In this document: positions 16,737 through 25,491 of the stretch, piece by piece | Layout of the letters: the number at the start of each line of letters is the position of its first letter | How positions within the stretch are numbered: the stretch's first letter is position 1 | DNA from: Ignavibacteria bacterium UBA2373 | Lineage (GTDB): Bacteria; Bacteroidota; Ignavibacteria; Kapaibacteriales; UBA961 | Length of the DNA stretch: 40,221 nt | Reading direction: 5' to 3' | Assembly (NCBI GenBank): GCA_002344005.1 | Contig: DDTD01000099.1 | Span: 1 to 40,221, forward strand | Program-made: the position numbers and the translations under genes | Notes under the pieces: model-generated | Seen by the model: only the letters and a program-made list of their open reading frames with translations | Database searches by the model: none | Told to the model about the DNA's origin: nothing

Positions 16737-18914
16737 ATGTCAGGTGGCGGAGCAGGGAAGGTTTACTTCGTATTGTACCTTGCGGTTATTTTAGAGCTGC
16801 TGATTATCATCGTGGAACGTGATGAGGCGGAAGAACACTTGGTCAAAAGACAAAAAGAGTCAATGAAAATTGTTGAGAGTATTCTCTCGCAACTTCAGAC
16901 AGGTGCCGGTTCCGAGGGTATCAATACTCGTCCGCAGGATGAGATTGTCCTTACGGAAAAATTACCTCAAGATCAGCAAAAGAACTTCAAAAAGTTTCGT
17001 ACTTACTTTATTGAAGTGGGTGTGACCGATGTTGTCGGTTCCGAAAAATTAGATGGTCTTGAGCCAAAGGAACTCAAAGAACGTCAAGCTGTTCTTAAAA
17101 AGCTTGCCAATGTGGAAGAGTTACAGTATGAAATTTATTATAATTCCAGCAAAGAGGTTGATGTGCCTTCTACTCCTTCGGACTCATCATTCCGCCGTGT
17201 TGATCTCAATCCTACTGTTGGAGCTGAGGTGCGCGATGCGAATATTCCGGAAGCACCACCATGGACATTGCAGGCTTCAAGCCGTATTGAATTGAACTTA
17301 GCTGATATGCAAGATTATCGCAATCCTGTCTATAAAAATTCTTCCATTGCTGCCGGTGATATCAATCGCTATGCGCCAAGTGAAGCTGTTTCTGCCAATA
17401 CAATCTTCCAATATTCACCGGAGAGAACAGAAAATATTCGCCTCCGTAATAATGGTAAATTAGCAAAACGTGCCTTTGTTGTTAATTTCCAACCACCTTC
17501 TCAGCCCGGTTGGTATAAATTGCGCTTTTTCTCTCGTACAAACCGTATTCTTGGTATTGCGGGTGATCAGAATATGTCAGAACTGAATGAAGAAGCAAAG
17601 GTCAATATCGGTACCGTGCAGTTGAAAATCAAAGATTTACAGTTAGTGAAAAAAGAATTAGGTCGCCAATTGGAAGAATTGAAATTACCCGATGCTGATG
17701 GTTTAGCAACCGGTACTATAGAACCTGATGACTTTATGAATCGCATTAATGCAGCCAAAGATAATATCAAGGATGACACTGAAATGCGCTCTAAAATTGA
17801 TTTGTACAGCTATATAGCGCGCCTTCTTGCGCCGGGCAAATCGGGTTCCTTCGAGCAAAATAAAGGAAGTATTGAAATTGATATTCGTGTGAATCAACCG
17901 GATGTTCCAATCGGTAAAGCTATTATTTCCGACTTACCGCAAACTGTGCGTGTGTTCGACAAACTCTCCAAAGTCGAGATTCCATTTAAAGTATCACCGG
18001 CTAATGGACGTACTGAAATTGCTCAGAATCCGGGAGGTGCTTCTGTTCAAGATGGAGCCGGTATGGCAAGTGGCGGTGATGAATATCGTCAAGTTCCCAA
18101 GAAAATTGTTCTTCCTATTTCTGGTAATTTAGCTCCGCGCGCAGAGCCATATATCATTGAAGTAAAACATCGCAACAGTGCGAATAAAGAAAATGAAGAA
18201 CCCGCAGTGTGTTCTGTCTATGTGTATAAATCCGAATTGAGCAATGCAGAACAAATTACTAGCGCTTTAGAAGCCGGCTGGGGAGATAATATTGAGTTTA
18301 CGGCAGAAGCAGCATCAGGCAATGCCATTAAATCGCAGGAATTTCTTATCAATATTACTATGGGTGGCAGTCAAAAACCAACCATGAGAAAATTAGCAAT
18401 TCTACCTGCTGATAATATTATTATTCCGCAAGGTGTGGATAAAGTTTCTTGCCAAATCGGTTGGGAAGACCCTTATACAAAAGAAGTTGTTACACTATAC
18501 TCCGGCGAAGGTGAAGCATCCTTAAAACGTCCTTCCGTTATCTTAACCAGCGTACGGGTTTCTCCAATACAAGATCAGCAAACAGGAGAATTTACTATAG
18601 AGGGTATTCAAGTAAAAGCACCAAGTATTGGCAATGATGAACGTGCTGATGTTGGAAGTGTAAATATTGAAGCTTCCGGACAAGTACGCGATATCGTGTC
18701 AAATGAAAATTATCGTGTGGTAGTTGTGGGTAAACCAACGAAGGTCAATGCGAATGAATATCGTGTGACATTAAAACTTACGGGCGGTAAATTCCCATTG
18801 AAAAAAGGTCAAGTAAAAGGTTCTGTGGACATTGTTGTGTCAGCAACGGCAACATCCGGTGGTTCCACATCGAAACCTCGTCAAGCGCGTCAAAAAATTA
18901 GTGTGAACAATTAA
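16737..18914 (+). CDS. Single-span inner-membrane protein with large periplasmic part, GldM-like layout
   Basis: The 725-aa protein starts MSGGGAGKVYF, with a ribosome site (TAGGAGA) just upstream. One membrane segment, about residues 9-26, contains a glutamate at position 20. A charged helix (about 27-55) follows, then some 670 polar residues that look mostly beta-rich, with a helical stretch near 270-330. The C-terminal quarter alternates in the manner of immunoglobulin-like domains. The layout (Gly-rich cytoplasmic tip, one membrane helix, long periplasmic domains) resembles GldM/PorM of the type IX secretion system. However, I cannot see convincing sequence similarity, and no GldK, GldL or GldN gene is adjacent. 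The two exported proteins downstream, 20 and 53 bp apart, are probably its partners. Function unknown. Confidence 0.6.
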   Translation: MSGGGAGKVYFVLYLAVILELLIIIVERDEAEEHLVKRQKESMKIVESILSQLQTGAGSEGINTRPQDEIVLTEKLPQDQQKNFKKFRTYFIEVGVTDVVGSEKLDGLEPKELKERQAVLKKLANVEELQYEIYYNSSKEVDVPSTPSDSSFRRVDLNPTVGAEVRDANIPEAPPWTLQASSRIELNLADMQDYRNPVYKNSSIAAGDINRYAPSEAVSANTIFQYSPERTENIRLRNNGKLAKRAFVVNFQPPSQPGWYKLRFFSRTNRILGIAGDQNMSELNEEAKVNIGTVQLKIKDLQLVKKELGRQLEELKLPDADGLATGTIEPDDFMNRINAAKDNIKDDTEMRSKIDLYSYIARLLAPGKSGSFEQNKGSIEIDIRVNQPDVPIGKAIISDLPQTVRVFDKLSKVEIPFKVSPANGRTEIAQNPGGASVQDGAGMASGGDEYRQVPKKIVLPISGNLAPRAEPYIIEVKHRNSANKENEEPAVCSVYVYKSELSNAEQITSALEAGWGDNIEFTAEAASGNAIKSQEFLINITMGGSQKPTMRKLAILPADNIIIPQGVDKVSCQIGWEDPYTKEVVTLYSGEGEASLKRPSVILTSVRVSPIQDQQTGEFTIEGIQVKAPSIGNDERADVGSVNIEASGQVRDIVSNENYRVVVVGKPTKVNANEYRVTLKLTGGKFPLKKGQVKGSVDIVVSATATSGGSTSKPRQARQKISVNN

Positions 18915-18934
18915 TCGCAAATGGAGATAAACAC

Positions 18935-20575
18935 ATGCTTAAAACAAAAGCACATATTTCAGTACTCGGATTAGCACTTTTTTCCTGTATGTTTTGGGGT
19001 ACTTCCTCAGTATATGCTCAAAAAACAACAGAAATAACTGCAATTCTTAATAAATTTAAGAATTATCGTTATTCCAATATTTCTATTTTCAGCTTCCGTG
19101 AAGATGATGGCTCCATTCAAGGTTTGAATATGTTGCTCGGTCCGCCCGAACCGACTTTGACGGATATCGCTAAAGCTGCAAAGAAAAAAGATGAAGTGGA
19201 ATCCTATGTCCTTGACCCAAACAGCTTGGAGGAAAAAGAATGGAAAAAAATTATAGCTGACCCAAGTAATAAAGCGTACTATAAGTATTATTCCGAAAAA
19301 GTAGAATGGGAACGTAAGCAATTTAAAAAAGCATTTATCGTGACCGATCGTTACAAACGCGGTGAGCCGTTTAAAGTATTTGCTTTATTGACACAAAAAA
19401 CAACAGAGAGTTTTTATGGCTTAGAGCAGGACTTAGATCCGCCAAGTGAGATTTATTTGGAAAATGCTCTTGTAAAAACAGCAGCTCCTTCGGGTTCATC
19501 GGCTGCCACTCTCTATGATTATTGTAAAAATCAAGTTATTCAGGAAAATGTGGTGAATGTGACTTCTGAAGCGCAAGGACTTGATGGCAGTACAGCACTT
19601 ATTCGTAAACGCTATGGTGTCACAAATCTCGTTGATGAAGATAATATTCAGCAATATTTGCGTATTTCCGAAGGTCAGCCGCAAGATTATCGCGCAGGTG
19701 GCGATGAATTAACCATCGGTCTTGTTGATCTTATTCGTTTCCGTCATTATGAGATGATGCGTGATCCGGCAACCGGAGAAGTTATTGACTCGACCTATAA
19801 TAAATCATTACCGAAATATGGTGTTGAATTAAAATATGGTCTTGATGAAATTAATTATCCTTCATTATGGAGTGAGCGCATGACCATGAGTGTTATGTGG
19901 CAATCTTATAAAATGGGTATTGTTCTTCCGACAAATGGTTGGTCTGCATTAACGACTGATGTGTTCAATATTGACAGACGTTTAACAAATGCCGGTTTTG
20001 GTGCTTATGCGGGCTTTAATTTCCCTATGAAAATAGTTAATCAAAGCGGAGTGTTCGATTTAAGCACAAGTTATGTGTTTGGTGATGCGGATTTCCGTCC
20101 GGCTCCGGGTACAAGAAATGAGTTTAATACTACCGGAACAGCATTTTTACCTCGTTTCCATTTACAAGGTCATTACAGTTTTGCTATCAATGTTGATGAA
20201 AACAGTTTCTTCCGTTTCAAACTTGGCGGTACATTTTATTCTATGGAAAATTGGGTGAAAGAAGCAAGAGAAAACAGAGAGACAGGCATAGTTGATACGG
20301 TTGTGGTACAAAATAAATTTGATCCGGATGAACAAATTGGCGGTATATCGGGAAAAGTCGAATATATGGCATTAAGCAATACCGTACCTTGGGGTGCAGG
20401 AGTACAATTCTTTGATGGTACAATTTTGACAAATGCTTGGTTGCAAGTGCCATTCAATAATCAATTCTCCGTGAAAGGCGAAGCACGTATGTTCAGAACG
20501 GTATCGCGTGATCCTAAACCTTGGGAACAAGCAAGTCTGTTTTTCCCGAATCTTCAATTTATTGTTACTTTCTGA
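18935..20575 (+). CDS. Exported protein with probable C-terminal outer-membrane barrel, unknown function
   Basis: The 546-aa product has a signal peptide ending at SSVYA-Q (about residue 28) and a ribosome site (GGAGA) 8 bp before the ATG. Residues about 30-250 are soluble, rich in Lys and Glu, with a conserved-looking FSFREDDGS start. From about residue 265 alternating hydrophobic and aromatic strands prevail (YGVELKYGL, FGAYAGFNF, FRFKLGGTFY). The final residues FIVTF end in Phe, as outer-membrane barrels usually do. It follows the single-span protein by 20 bp and precedes a similar barrel-like protein by 53 bp. I do not recognise the family. It could bind the periplasmic part of the upstream protein and anchor it to the outer membrane. 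Confidence 0.55.
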   Translation: MLKTKAHISVLGLALFSCMFWGTSSVYAQKTTEITAILNKFKNYRYSNISIFSFREDDGSIQGLNMLLGPPEPTLTDIAKAAKKKDEVESYVLDPNSLEEKEWKKIIADPSNKAYYKYYSEKVEWERKQFKKAFIVTDRYKRGEPFKVFALLTQKTTESFYGLEQDLDPPSEIYLENALVKTAAPSGSSAATLYDYCKNQVIQENVVNVTSEAQGLDGSTALIRKRYGVTNLVDEDNIQQYLRISEGQPQDYRAGGDELTIGLVDLIRFRHYEMMRDPATGEVIDSTYNKSLPKYGVELKYGLDEINYPSLWSERMTMSVMWQSYKMGIVLPTNGWSALTTDVFNIDRRLTNAGFGAYAGFNFPMKIVNQSGVFDLSTSYVFGDADFRPAPGTRNEFNTTGTAFLPRFHLQGHYSFAINVDENSFFRFKLGGTFYSMENWVKEARENRETGIVDTVVVQNKFDPDEQIGGISGKVEYMALSNTVPWGAGVQFFDGTILTNAWLQVPFNNQFSVKGEARMFRTVSRDPKPWEQASLFFPNLQFIVTF

Positions 20576-20628
20576 TAACTATATTAACGGAACACATAAC
20601 TCTCATCTTATCTAACAAGAGCTATACT

Positions 20629-21996
20629 ATGATCAACAAAGTACGATTTATATTTTTAACATGTATGACACTCTGTGCTCTCGGTGGTGTCGCTCAAGCA
20701 CAAAGCACATCCGATGATTCGATATTGGTTGCCCTTAAAACGGTTGACCCCGAATTATTGCCGTATTTTCCTCGATGGATAATTACGGAGCCGAATTTAC
20801 AATTACAGATTTATCAGATTTTTATCTTAGACGGACGCGATAAACGTAATTTGGATATGAATGATATTGTCGTGACTTGTGCTCCGATTAAAGATCCTGC
20901 CAATCCTGTCTATAATATTCTGTTGATCGAATGTGGCAAAGAAAAAATGGTATCGTCGGAAATTGATGCTAAAATGCGTAAGCTCAGTTATAAAATTGCT
21001 GATCCGAAGCGTCCTTATGCATTCCGTGATATTCCACCTTCAACGCCGCCAAGTTCTGCGGTTTCCGATGCAATTCTCGATTATATGAATACGCCAACGA
21101 ATGTGACTCATGCATTTTCGGCATCATTGTTCGAGCAAACACTTAAACTTGGCAAAACAGATTTCTGGTTGCATTCTATGGTCGGCACAGAAGGTTCCGG
21201 TTATACATTTCTTGCTCCCGGCGAAGCCAAAGTATTATTACGCCGCCCGCTCTATATCAATAATGATCCGGAAACACGTCCTGCCATTCCTAATTTAATC
21301 AATTTCCATATTGGTTTCGGCTATCGTTTAACAGATACCTCTAATGGTTTGCTTTCTTTTATTCCCGAGCGTCGCTTAAATGCAGGTCGAGGTGGTAAAG
21401 GAATTTTTGGTTTTGATTTACATGCACCATTCCATCCGCAAGTCGGGGTTTCTTTCCATCTTGAAGTACCTATGGCGGGTGTGGATAGCACAAAAACTAT
21501 AGATGCGCCGACTTATTCTGTATATCGTCGCACGGGATTAGATGGACGTGAAATGACAATTGCTCCATTAATTCGTACAACCGGCTACGCTGCTGTATTC
21601 TACAATTGGTGGGTTGATCCCGAAGTACCGGAGAACTTTTTCCGTTTCGATTTGGGTTTAAGCTATACGGATATACGCGAAACAGAAGTAGTGAACAATA
21701 ATGGTAATGTTTTTCTAAGAGGCGATAATAATAATGGCATAGGTCTATTCCATCCGACCGAGTTTTCGGATTGGATTTATGCAAAAATCGAGTATCGTAA
21801 TCAGAAAAATTTTCCATTCGGTATCAGTATGCAATATTCCAATAATTATTTATTGTCACGAGTGTATGTGCCATTATTGGGCGATTGGTTATATCTTGAT
21901 GCACGCTACGCTTACTCGACAATATCTGCTGAAAGAGCAAGACCATTCGATGTTTCGACATTTATGTTGTCGCCTGTATTGCGCTTCAATTTCTAA
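20629..21996 (+). CDS. Exported barrel-like outer-membrane protein, unknown function
   Basis: The 455-aa product begins MINKVRF with a signal peptide (cleavage near AQA-Q, residue 24). The open frame begins at 20521, inside the previous gene, so the ATG at 20629 is preferred. Residues about 25-190 look soluble, and the remainder has strand-like aromatic patterns (FHIGFGYRLTD, FRFDLGLSYTD, YLDARYAYST) and ends VLRFNF. The ending in Phe and the size suggest a barrel of about 10-14 strands, but no family is recognised. It resembles the preceding gene in architecture (soluble head, then barrel), so the pair may have arisen by duplication and then diverged. A strong terminator closes the operon at 22018-22059. 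Confidence 0.55.
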   Translation: MINKVRFIFLTCMTLCALGGVAQAQSTSDDSILVALKTVDPELLPYFPRWIITEPNLQLQIYQIFILDGRDKRNLDMNDIVVTCAPIKDPANPVYNILLIECGKEKMVSSEIDAKMRKLSYKIADPKRPYAFRDIPPSTPPSSAVSDAILDYMNTPTNVTHAFSASLFEQTLKLGKTDFWLHSMVGTEGSGYTFLAPGEAKVLLRRPLYINNDPETRPAIPNLINFHIGFGYRLTDTSNGLLSFIPERRLNAGRGGKGIFGFDLHAPFHPQVGVSFHLEVPMAGVDSTKTIDAPTYSVYRRTGLDGREMTIAPLIRTTGYAAVFYNWWVDPEVPENFFRFDLGLSYTDIRETEVVNNNGNVFLRGDNNNGIGLFHPTEFSDWIYAKIEYRNQKNFPFGISMQYSNNYLLSRVYVPLLGDWLYLDARYAYSTISAERARPFDVSTFMLSPVLRFNF

Positions 21997-22017
21997 ATTT
22001 TGTTAGTATGAAGTCAC

Positions 22018-22059
22018 AACCCCCAATGAAGGCGGCGTGCCTTGCAAAGGGGGTTTTTT
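22018..22059 (+). terminator. Terminator closing the three-gene envelope operon
   Basis: AACCCCC (22018-22024) pairs with GGGGG and the start of the T run (22049-22055). An inner stem AAGG/CCTT lies in the loop, and TTTTTT ends at 22059. The next ORF starts only 36 bp later. Confidence 0.8.
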
Positions 22060-22095
22060 ATTATGAAATGTTTAATCCTGCGATATAATACGTAT

Positions 22096-23502
22096 ATGAT
22101 TTTTCACCGATATTTTCATTGTATAAAGAATGTGTTTTCTACATTACGAAAATATGTACAGCAACACTTACTGTGCACGGTGCATTTTTCATCTATAATA
22201 CTTATTGGTATGTTCTGTTGTACGGTATCGGCGCGATCACATTCTTTGTCCGATGATTCTACCTCAAAAGCAAAGGAGTTACGAGAAACGGCATCGGTAA
22301 AAACCTCAGTTGCAGCAATAAAAATGACGGTGCAAAATGTGGATGTGACACGTTTTCCGGAAGTACGCCTTATTGTTGATGCCTTCAGTGCCGATGGTGT
22401 ACCTCTCGATACTCTCACCATTAAAGACATAAAAGTTGTTGAAAATGGTGTAGAAAAAAAAGTACTTTCCATAGATAAAATTTCTGTTAAGGAAAGAATT
22501 CCCGTTGATTTTATTTTTGTCATTGATGTGACAGGTACTATGCAAGCACATATTAACGGTGTAAAGTCGAATGTCGAAAAATTTGTTGAATCTTTAGTCA
22601 GTCGAGGAATTGATTATCGTTTAGGATTAGTGCTATTTTCTGATTTTGTAGAAAAAACGTATCAGCCGACGACAGATGTGAAAGAGTTTTTACGTTGGCT
22701 ATCAACAGTATGGGCAAGCGGTGGATTCGATGAAAAAGAAAATGCACTTGAGGCACTTGCCGAAACAAAAATCATGAAATGGAGACCACCGGCAAATCGA
22801 GTGGCTTTGATGATTACGGATGCGCCTTACCATCAACGCGGTGAAGGTGGTAATGGGCGTACAAAATACACGACACAATCAATAATTGATACTTTGAGAG
22901 CAAATTCAGTACGTACTTTTTGTATAGCTCCTCCTATTATTAAAGAATATAAGACACTTGCTGATGGTACTAATGGTATTGTCTTCGACATTGCTAAACC
23001 ATTTGCAACAATTTTAGATCAATATTCGACACAATTAACAAATTTATATGCTGTGACATATCGAACTGATCAGGCAGCAATTCCAGATTCATTAAATGTC
23101 GGTATTCTTGATCAAAATAATCGTGAAATTATCCGTAAAATTATTCCTGTTGTAGAAATAGGACGAAAATTAATTATTGAGAATTTATTGTTTCCTACAG
23201 GAAGCTTTGCCTTACCCGATTCTGTGTATGAATTGGAAGTTATCAGAGAATTTCTTACCAATAAACCCAAAGTGAAAATTCTTATTGAAGGGCACACCGA
23301 TTCGCGGGGCAGCAAAAAAGGAAATTTACTCCTTTCCGAACGCCGTGCTAATGCTGTTCGTGAGTATCTTCTCCGCAAAAAAATTCGTCCGGAACGTATT
23401 ACAATAAAAGGATTGGGCGATACACGTCCCATTGCTACTAATGACACAGATTTCGGCAGAAAAATCAATCGTAGAACAGAAATTGTCATCATTGAAAAAT
23501 AA
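22096..23502 (+). CDS. Exported VWA-OmpA protein
   Basis: The 468-aa protein has a long N-terminus with a hydrophobic segment (FSSIILIGMFCCTVSA) that should act as a signal peptide. A von Willebrand A domain starts near residue 138, with the metal site DVTGTM (Asp144, Thr146, Thr148 instead of the usual DxSxS). The C-terminal OmpA domain (about 355-468) carries peptidoglycan-binding residues: Asp402 in GHTDSRG and the Arg pair in INRRTE. It may join a protein-binding or metal-dependent adhesion domain to the cell wall. The open frame extends upstream to a TTG at 22042, but that lies in the terminator stem, so I chose the ATG at 22096; 22063 is also possible. The close neighbours are the envelope operon and rsmD. 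Confidence 0.88.
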   Translation: MIFHRYFHCIKNVFSTLRKYVQQHLLCTVHFSSIILIGMFCCTVSARSHSLSDDSTSKAKELRETASVKTSVAAIKMTVQNVDVTRFPEVRLIVDAFSADGVPLDTLTIKDIKVVENGVEKKVLSIDKISVKERIPVDFIFVIDVTGTMQAHINGVKSNVEKFVESLVSRGIDYRLGLVLFSDFVEKTYQPTTDVKEFLRWLSTVWASGGFDEKENALEALAETKIMKWRPPANRVALMITDAPYHQRGEGGNGRTKYTTQSIIDTLRANSVRTFCIAPPIIKEYKTLADGTNGIVFDIAKPFATILDQYSTQLTNLYAVTYRTDQAAIPDSLNVGILDQNNREIIRKIIPVVEIGRKLIIENLLFPTGSFALPDSVYELEVIREFLTNKPKVKILIEGHTDSRGSKKGNLLLSERRANAVREYLLRKKIRPERITIKGLGDTRPIATNDTDFGRKINRRTEIVIIEK

Positions 23503-23532
23503 AAGTACTTCCTCTTCATCGTTGATGTTGTT

Positions 23533-24099
23533 ATGCGTATAATCACCGGACAATGGAAAGGCAAAATACTGCAATCAGATGTGCCTGATGAAGTGCGACC
23601 AACAACGGATAGAGTGCGCGAAACAATGTTTTCTATTCTTGATAATTATATTGAACTTGAAAATACAAAAGTTGCTGATATTTGTGCAGGAACAGGTGCT
23701 TTGGGATTTGAGTGTCTAAGCCGTTCAGCTCAGCATTGTACTTTTTTTGAGAAAAGCCGTAAAGTAGAAAAAATACTCTGTGCAAATGCAGAATTTTTCG
23801 GTGCGACTTCGGATATGTTTACTGTTATACAAGGTGATATTCGTACCACAATGCCTATATACGGCGGACATAGATTTGATGTAATATTTACTGATCCACC
23901 ATATCATGAGGTGTTTATTAACCCGATGATGCGTATGATTGCAAAAAGGAAAATGTTGTGTCATAATGGTGTTTTTGTTGCTGAGCATGCTACACGAGAA
24001 GTAATTATGGGATATTCAGATGAATGGCATTTCTTGACACAACGTATTATAGGCGATACTGTTATTGACTTTTTTCAATTTCATTCAATATTAGACTAA
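23533..24099 (+). CDS. rsmD: 16S rRNA (guanine-N2)-methyltransferase RsmD
   Basis: The 188-aa protein starts MRIITGQWKGKIL, typical of RsmD. It has VRPTTDRVRETMFSIL (about 21-36), SAM-binding VADICAGTGALG (about 47-58) and catalytic DPPY (121-124). It should methylate G966 (E. coli numbering) of 16S rRNA at N2 during assembly of the 30S subunit. The canonical LFAGSG is here ICAGTG. The gene sits 30 bp after the VWA-OmpA gene and 7 bp before pth. The usual coaD neighbour is absent, and pth follows instead. Confidence 0.93.
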   Translation: MRIITGQWKGKILQSDVPDEVRPTTDRVRETMFSILDNYIELENTKVADICAGTGALGFECLSRSAQHCTFFEKSRKVEKILCANAEFFGATSDMFTVIQGDIRTTMPIYGGHRFDVIFTDPPYHEVFINPMMRMIAKRKMLCHNGVFVAEHATREVIMGYSDEWHFLTQRIIGDTVIDFFQFHSILD

Positions 24100-24106
24100 A
24101 TATTTT

Positions 24107-24700
24107 ATGGCACATATTGATTATGTATTTGTGGGGCTTGGCAATCCGGGTTATGAATATGCGAACACACGTCATAATATCGGCTGGATGGTATTAGAGG
24201 AATTTGCAAAAAATAAAAAAGCAGAATTTGTGCAAGGTGGTGGCGCATGGCGGGAAGCTTTATGTACGTATGCAGGAAAAAAAATACTTCTTATTGAGCC
24301 ATTGACATATATGAATCTTTCGGGCACAGCCGTAAAAAAAGTGCTACGCCAATTTTCTGTTTCTCCGTCACATTGTATTGCTATTGTTGATGAATATAAT
24401 TTCCCTGTGGGACGTTTGCATCTTAAACAAGGTGGTTCGGATGGCGGTCATAATGGTATTACCTCATTAATAGAAGAATTGCAAACCCCGAATTTCTGGC
24501 GCTTGCGCTGTGGTATTGCCAAAAATTTTGAAGCCGGTGGCATGGCAGATTATGTTCTCTCGCCTTTTAATGCTCATGAAAAAGAACAATCCGACGCAAT
24601 GATTATCAAAGCTGTTAAAGCGATGGAGAATATCATTCGTTCGGGAACACAAAGAGCAATGCAGATGGTTAATTCCGAAAAAATCGAAGAAAAAAACTGA
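24107..24700 (+). CDS. pth: Peptidyl-tRNA hydrolase
   Basis: The 197-aa protein has GLGNPGYEYANTRHNIG with catalytic His23, EPLTYMNLSG (about 64-73), catalytic Asp95 in IVDEYNFPVG, and GGSDGGHNGI near residue 108. It releases tRNA from prematurely dropped peptidyl-tRNA. The Asp segment (VDEYNFP) departs from the common HDDLDLP form but keeps the key Asp. It lies 7 bp after rsmD and is very likely co-transcribed with it. Confidence 0.96.
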   Translation: MAHIDYVFVGLGNPGYEYANTRHNIGWMVLEEFAKNKKAEFVQGGGAWREALCTYAGKKILLIEPLTYMNLSGTAVKKVLRQFSVSPSHCIAIVDEYNFPVGRLHLKQGGSDGGHNGITSLIEELQTPNFWRLRCGIAKNFEAGGMADYVLSPFNAHEKEQSDAMIIKAVKAMENIIRSGTQRAMQMVNSEKIEEKN

Positions 24701-25034
24701 CAGTTGAAATTTCTCACTCTGTTTTTTGTGAAAATATGACAAGATCTGACTACACTTTGTATCAGAAATTTATCAATCACAGATAATGTGTATAAAATTC
24801 CTCTTACATTTATTCTGTGTAAAATTATGGCATAGGGCTTAGTATGTATATGTTGGTAGATCTATGAATTCTTTGGTGTGATGTCATATCATGTCTTTTT
24901 CATGCTCATAAAGTGAAGCACCTTATACAGTTTTTGAAGTGGATGACAATATATGTTGTCGCCCTTGTTTACAAAAGGATGGCAGAGTTCCACCGGAGAT
25001 AGAGTCGGTTTGCCAACTCTTTTATGGAGGTATG

Positions 25035-25076
25035 ATTGACCTTAGTAGGATGTTTTGCAGAGAAAGTTTGGTCAAT
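25035..25076 (+). promoter_or_regulatory. Inverted repeat overlapping the rplU promoter, possible operator
   Basis: ATTGACC (25035-25041) and GGTCAAT (25070-25076) are perfect inverted copies with 28 bp between them. The right arm shares one base with the promoter's TTTG box and extends into its spacer. A dimeric or looping repressor could use such an arrangement; chance is possible. Confidence 0.35.
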
Positions 25077-25098
25077 ACGTTAAGATTGTGTATTTTTG
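25067..25098 (+). promoter_or_regulatory. Bacteroidota-type promoter for rplU-rpmA
   Basis: TTTG (25067-25070) and TATTTTTG (25091-25098) are 20 bp apart, an exact match to TTTG-N19/20-TAnnTTTG, the primary-sigma promoter described in Bacteroidota. Transcription would start near 25105, about 37 nt before the ATG. Confidence 0.65.
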
Positions 25099-25141
25099 CA
25101 ACTCTTTTGGCTAAAATACACTTAAATAGATAGGAAAGATT

Positions 25142-25450
25142 ATGTTTGCAGTAGTTGAAATCGCTGCGCAGCAGTTTACAGTACGCCCGAACGATGTTCT
25201 TGTGGTGCCATTATTGGATGGCGAAGCAGGAAGCAATGTTCAGTTTACAACAATTCTTGCCGGAGGCGATGAAAATGCTCCGACAGTAGGCGCTCCGACA
25301 CTTAGCGGTTCGGTAAGTGCAACCATCCTTGAGCATGGCAAAGGCGATAAAGTTCTTGTATTCAAGAAAAAGCGTCGTAAAGGTTACCGTAAACTCAACG
25401 GTCATCGCCAGCAATATACTAAAATTGAGATTAAAAGTATTTCGCTTTAA
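25142..25450 (+). CDS. rplU: 50S ribosomal protein L21
   Basis: The 102-aa protein starts MFAVVEIAAQQFTV, near the usual MYAIVEIGGKQ start, and ends with the basic KKKRRKGYRKLNGHRQQYTKIEI signature that contacts 23S rRNA. Length is normal. A purine-rich ribosome site (AGGAAAG) precedes the ATG. It leads the rplU-rpmA pair, with L27 following after 41 bp. Confidence 0.97.
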   Translation: MFAVVEIAAQQFTVRPNDVLVVPLLDGEAGSNVQFTTILAGGDENAPTVGAPTLSGSVSATILEHGKGDKVLVFKKKRRKGYRKLNGHRQQYTKIEIKSISL

Positions 25451-25491
25451 TACGAATAGTTTAAAAGAATATATAAATTTGGAGAATAGAC

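Larger units (their letters stand above)
24701..25141. other. 441-bp region upstream of rplU, with promoter and inverted repeats
   Basis: No credible gene. The first 200 bp are AT-rich and featureless. From about 24970 there are paired elements: GAGTT with AACTC around 24985-25020, an ATTGACC/GGTCAAT pair at 25035-25076, and a direct repeat CAACTCTTTT (about 25014 and 25099). The rplU promoter is at 25067-25098. Confidence 0.5.

Noticed and set aside
22042..22095. Earlier TTG or ATG starts for the VWA-OmpA gene
   Set aside because: The TTG lies in the terminator stem; the ATG at 22063 is possible but adds a basic stretch ahead of an already long signal sequence.
24939..25133. 64-codon open frame before rplU
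   Set aside because: It overlaps the rplU promoter and inverted repeats, and its composition is not protein-like.
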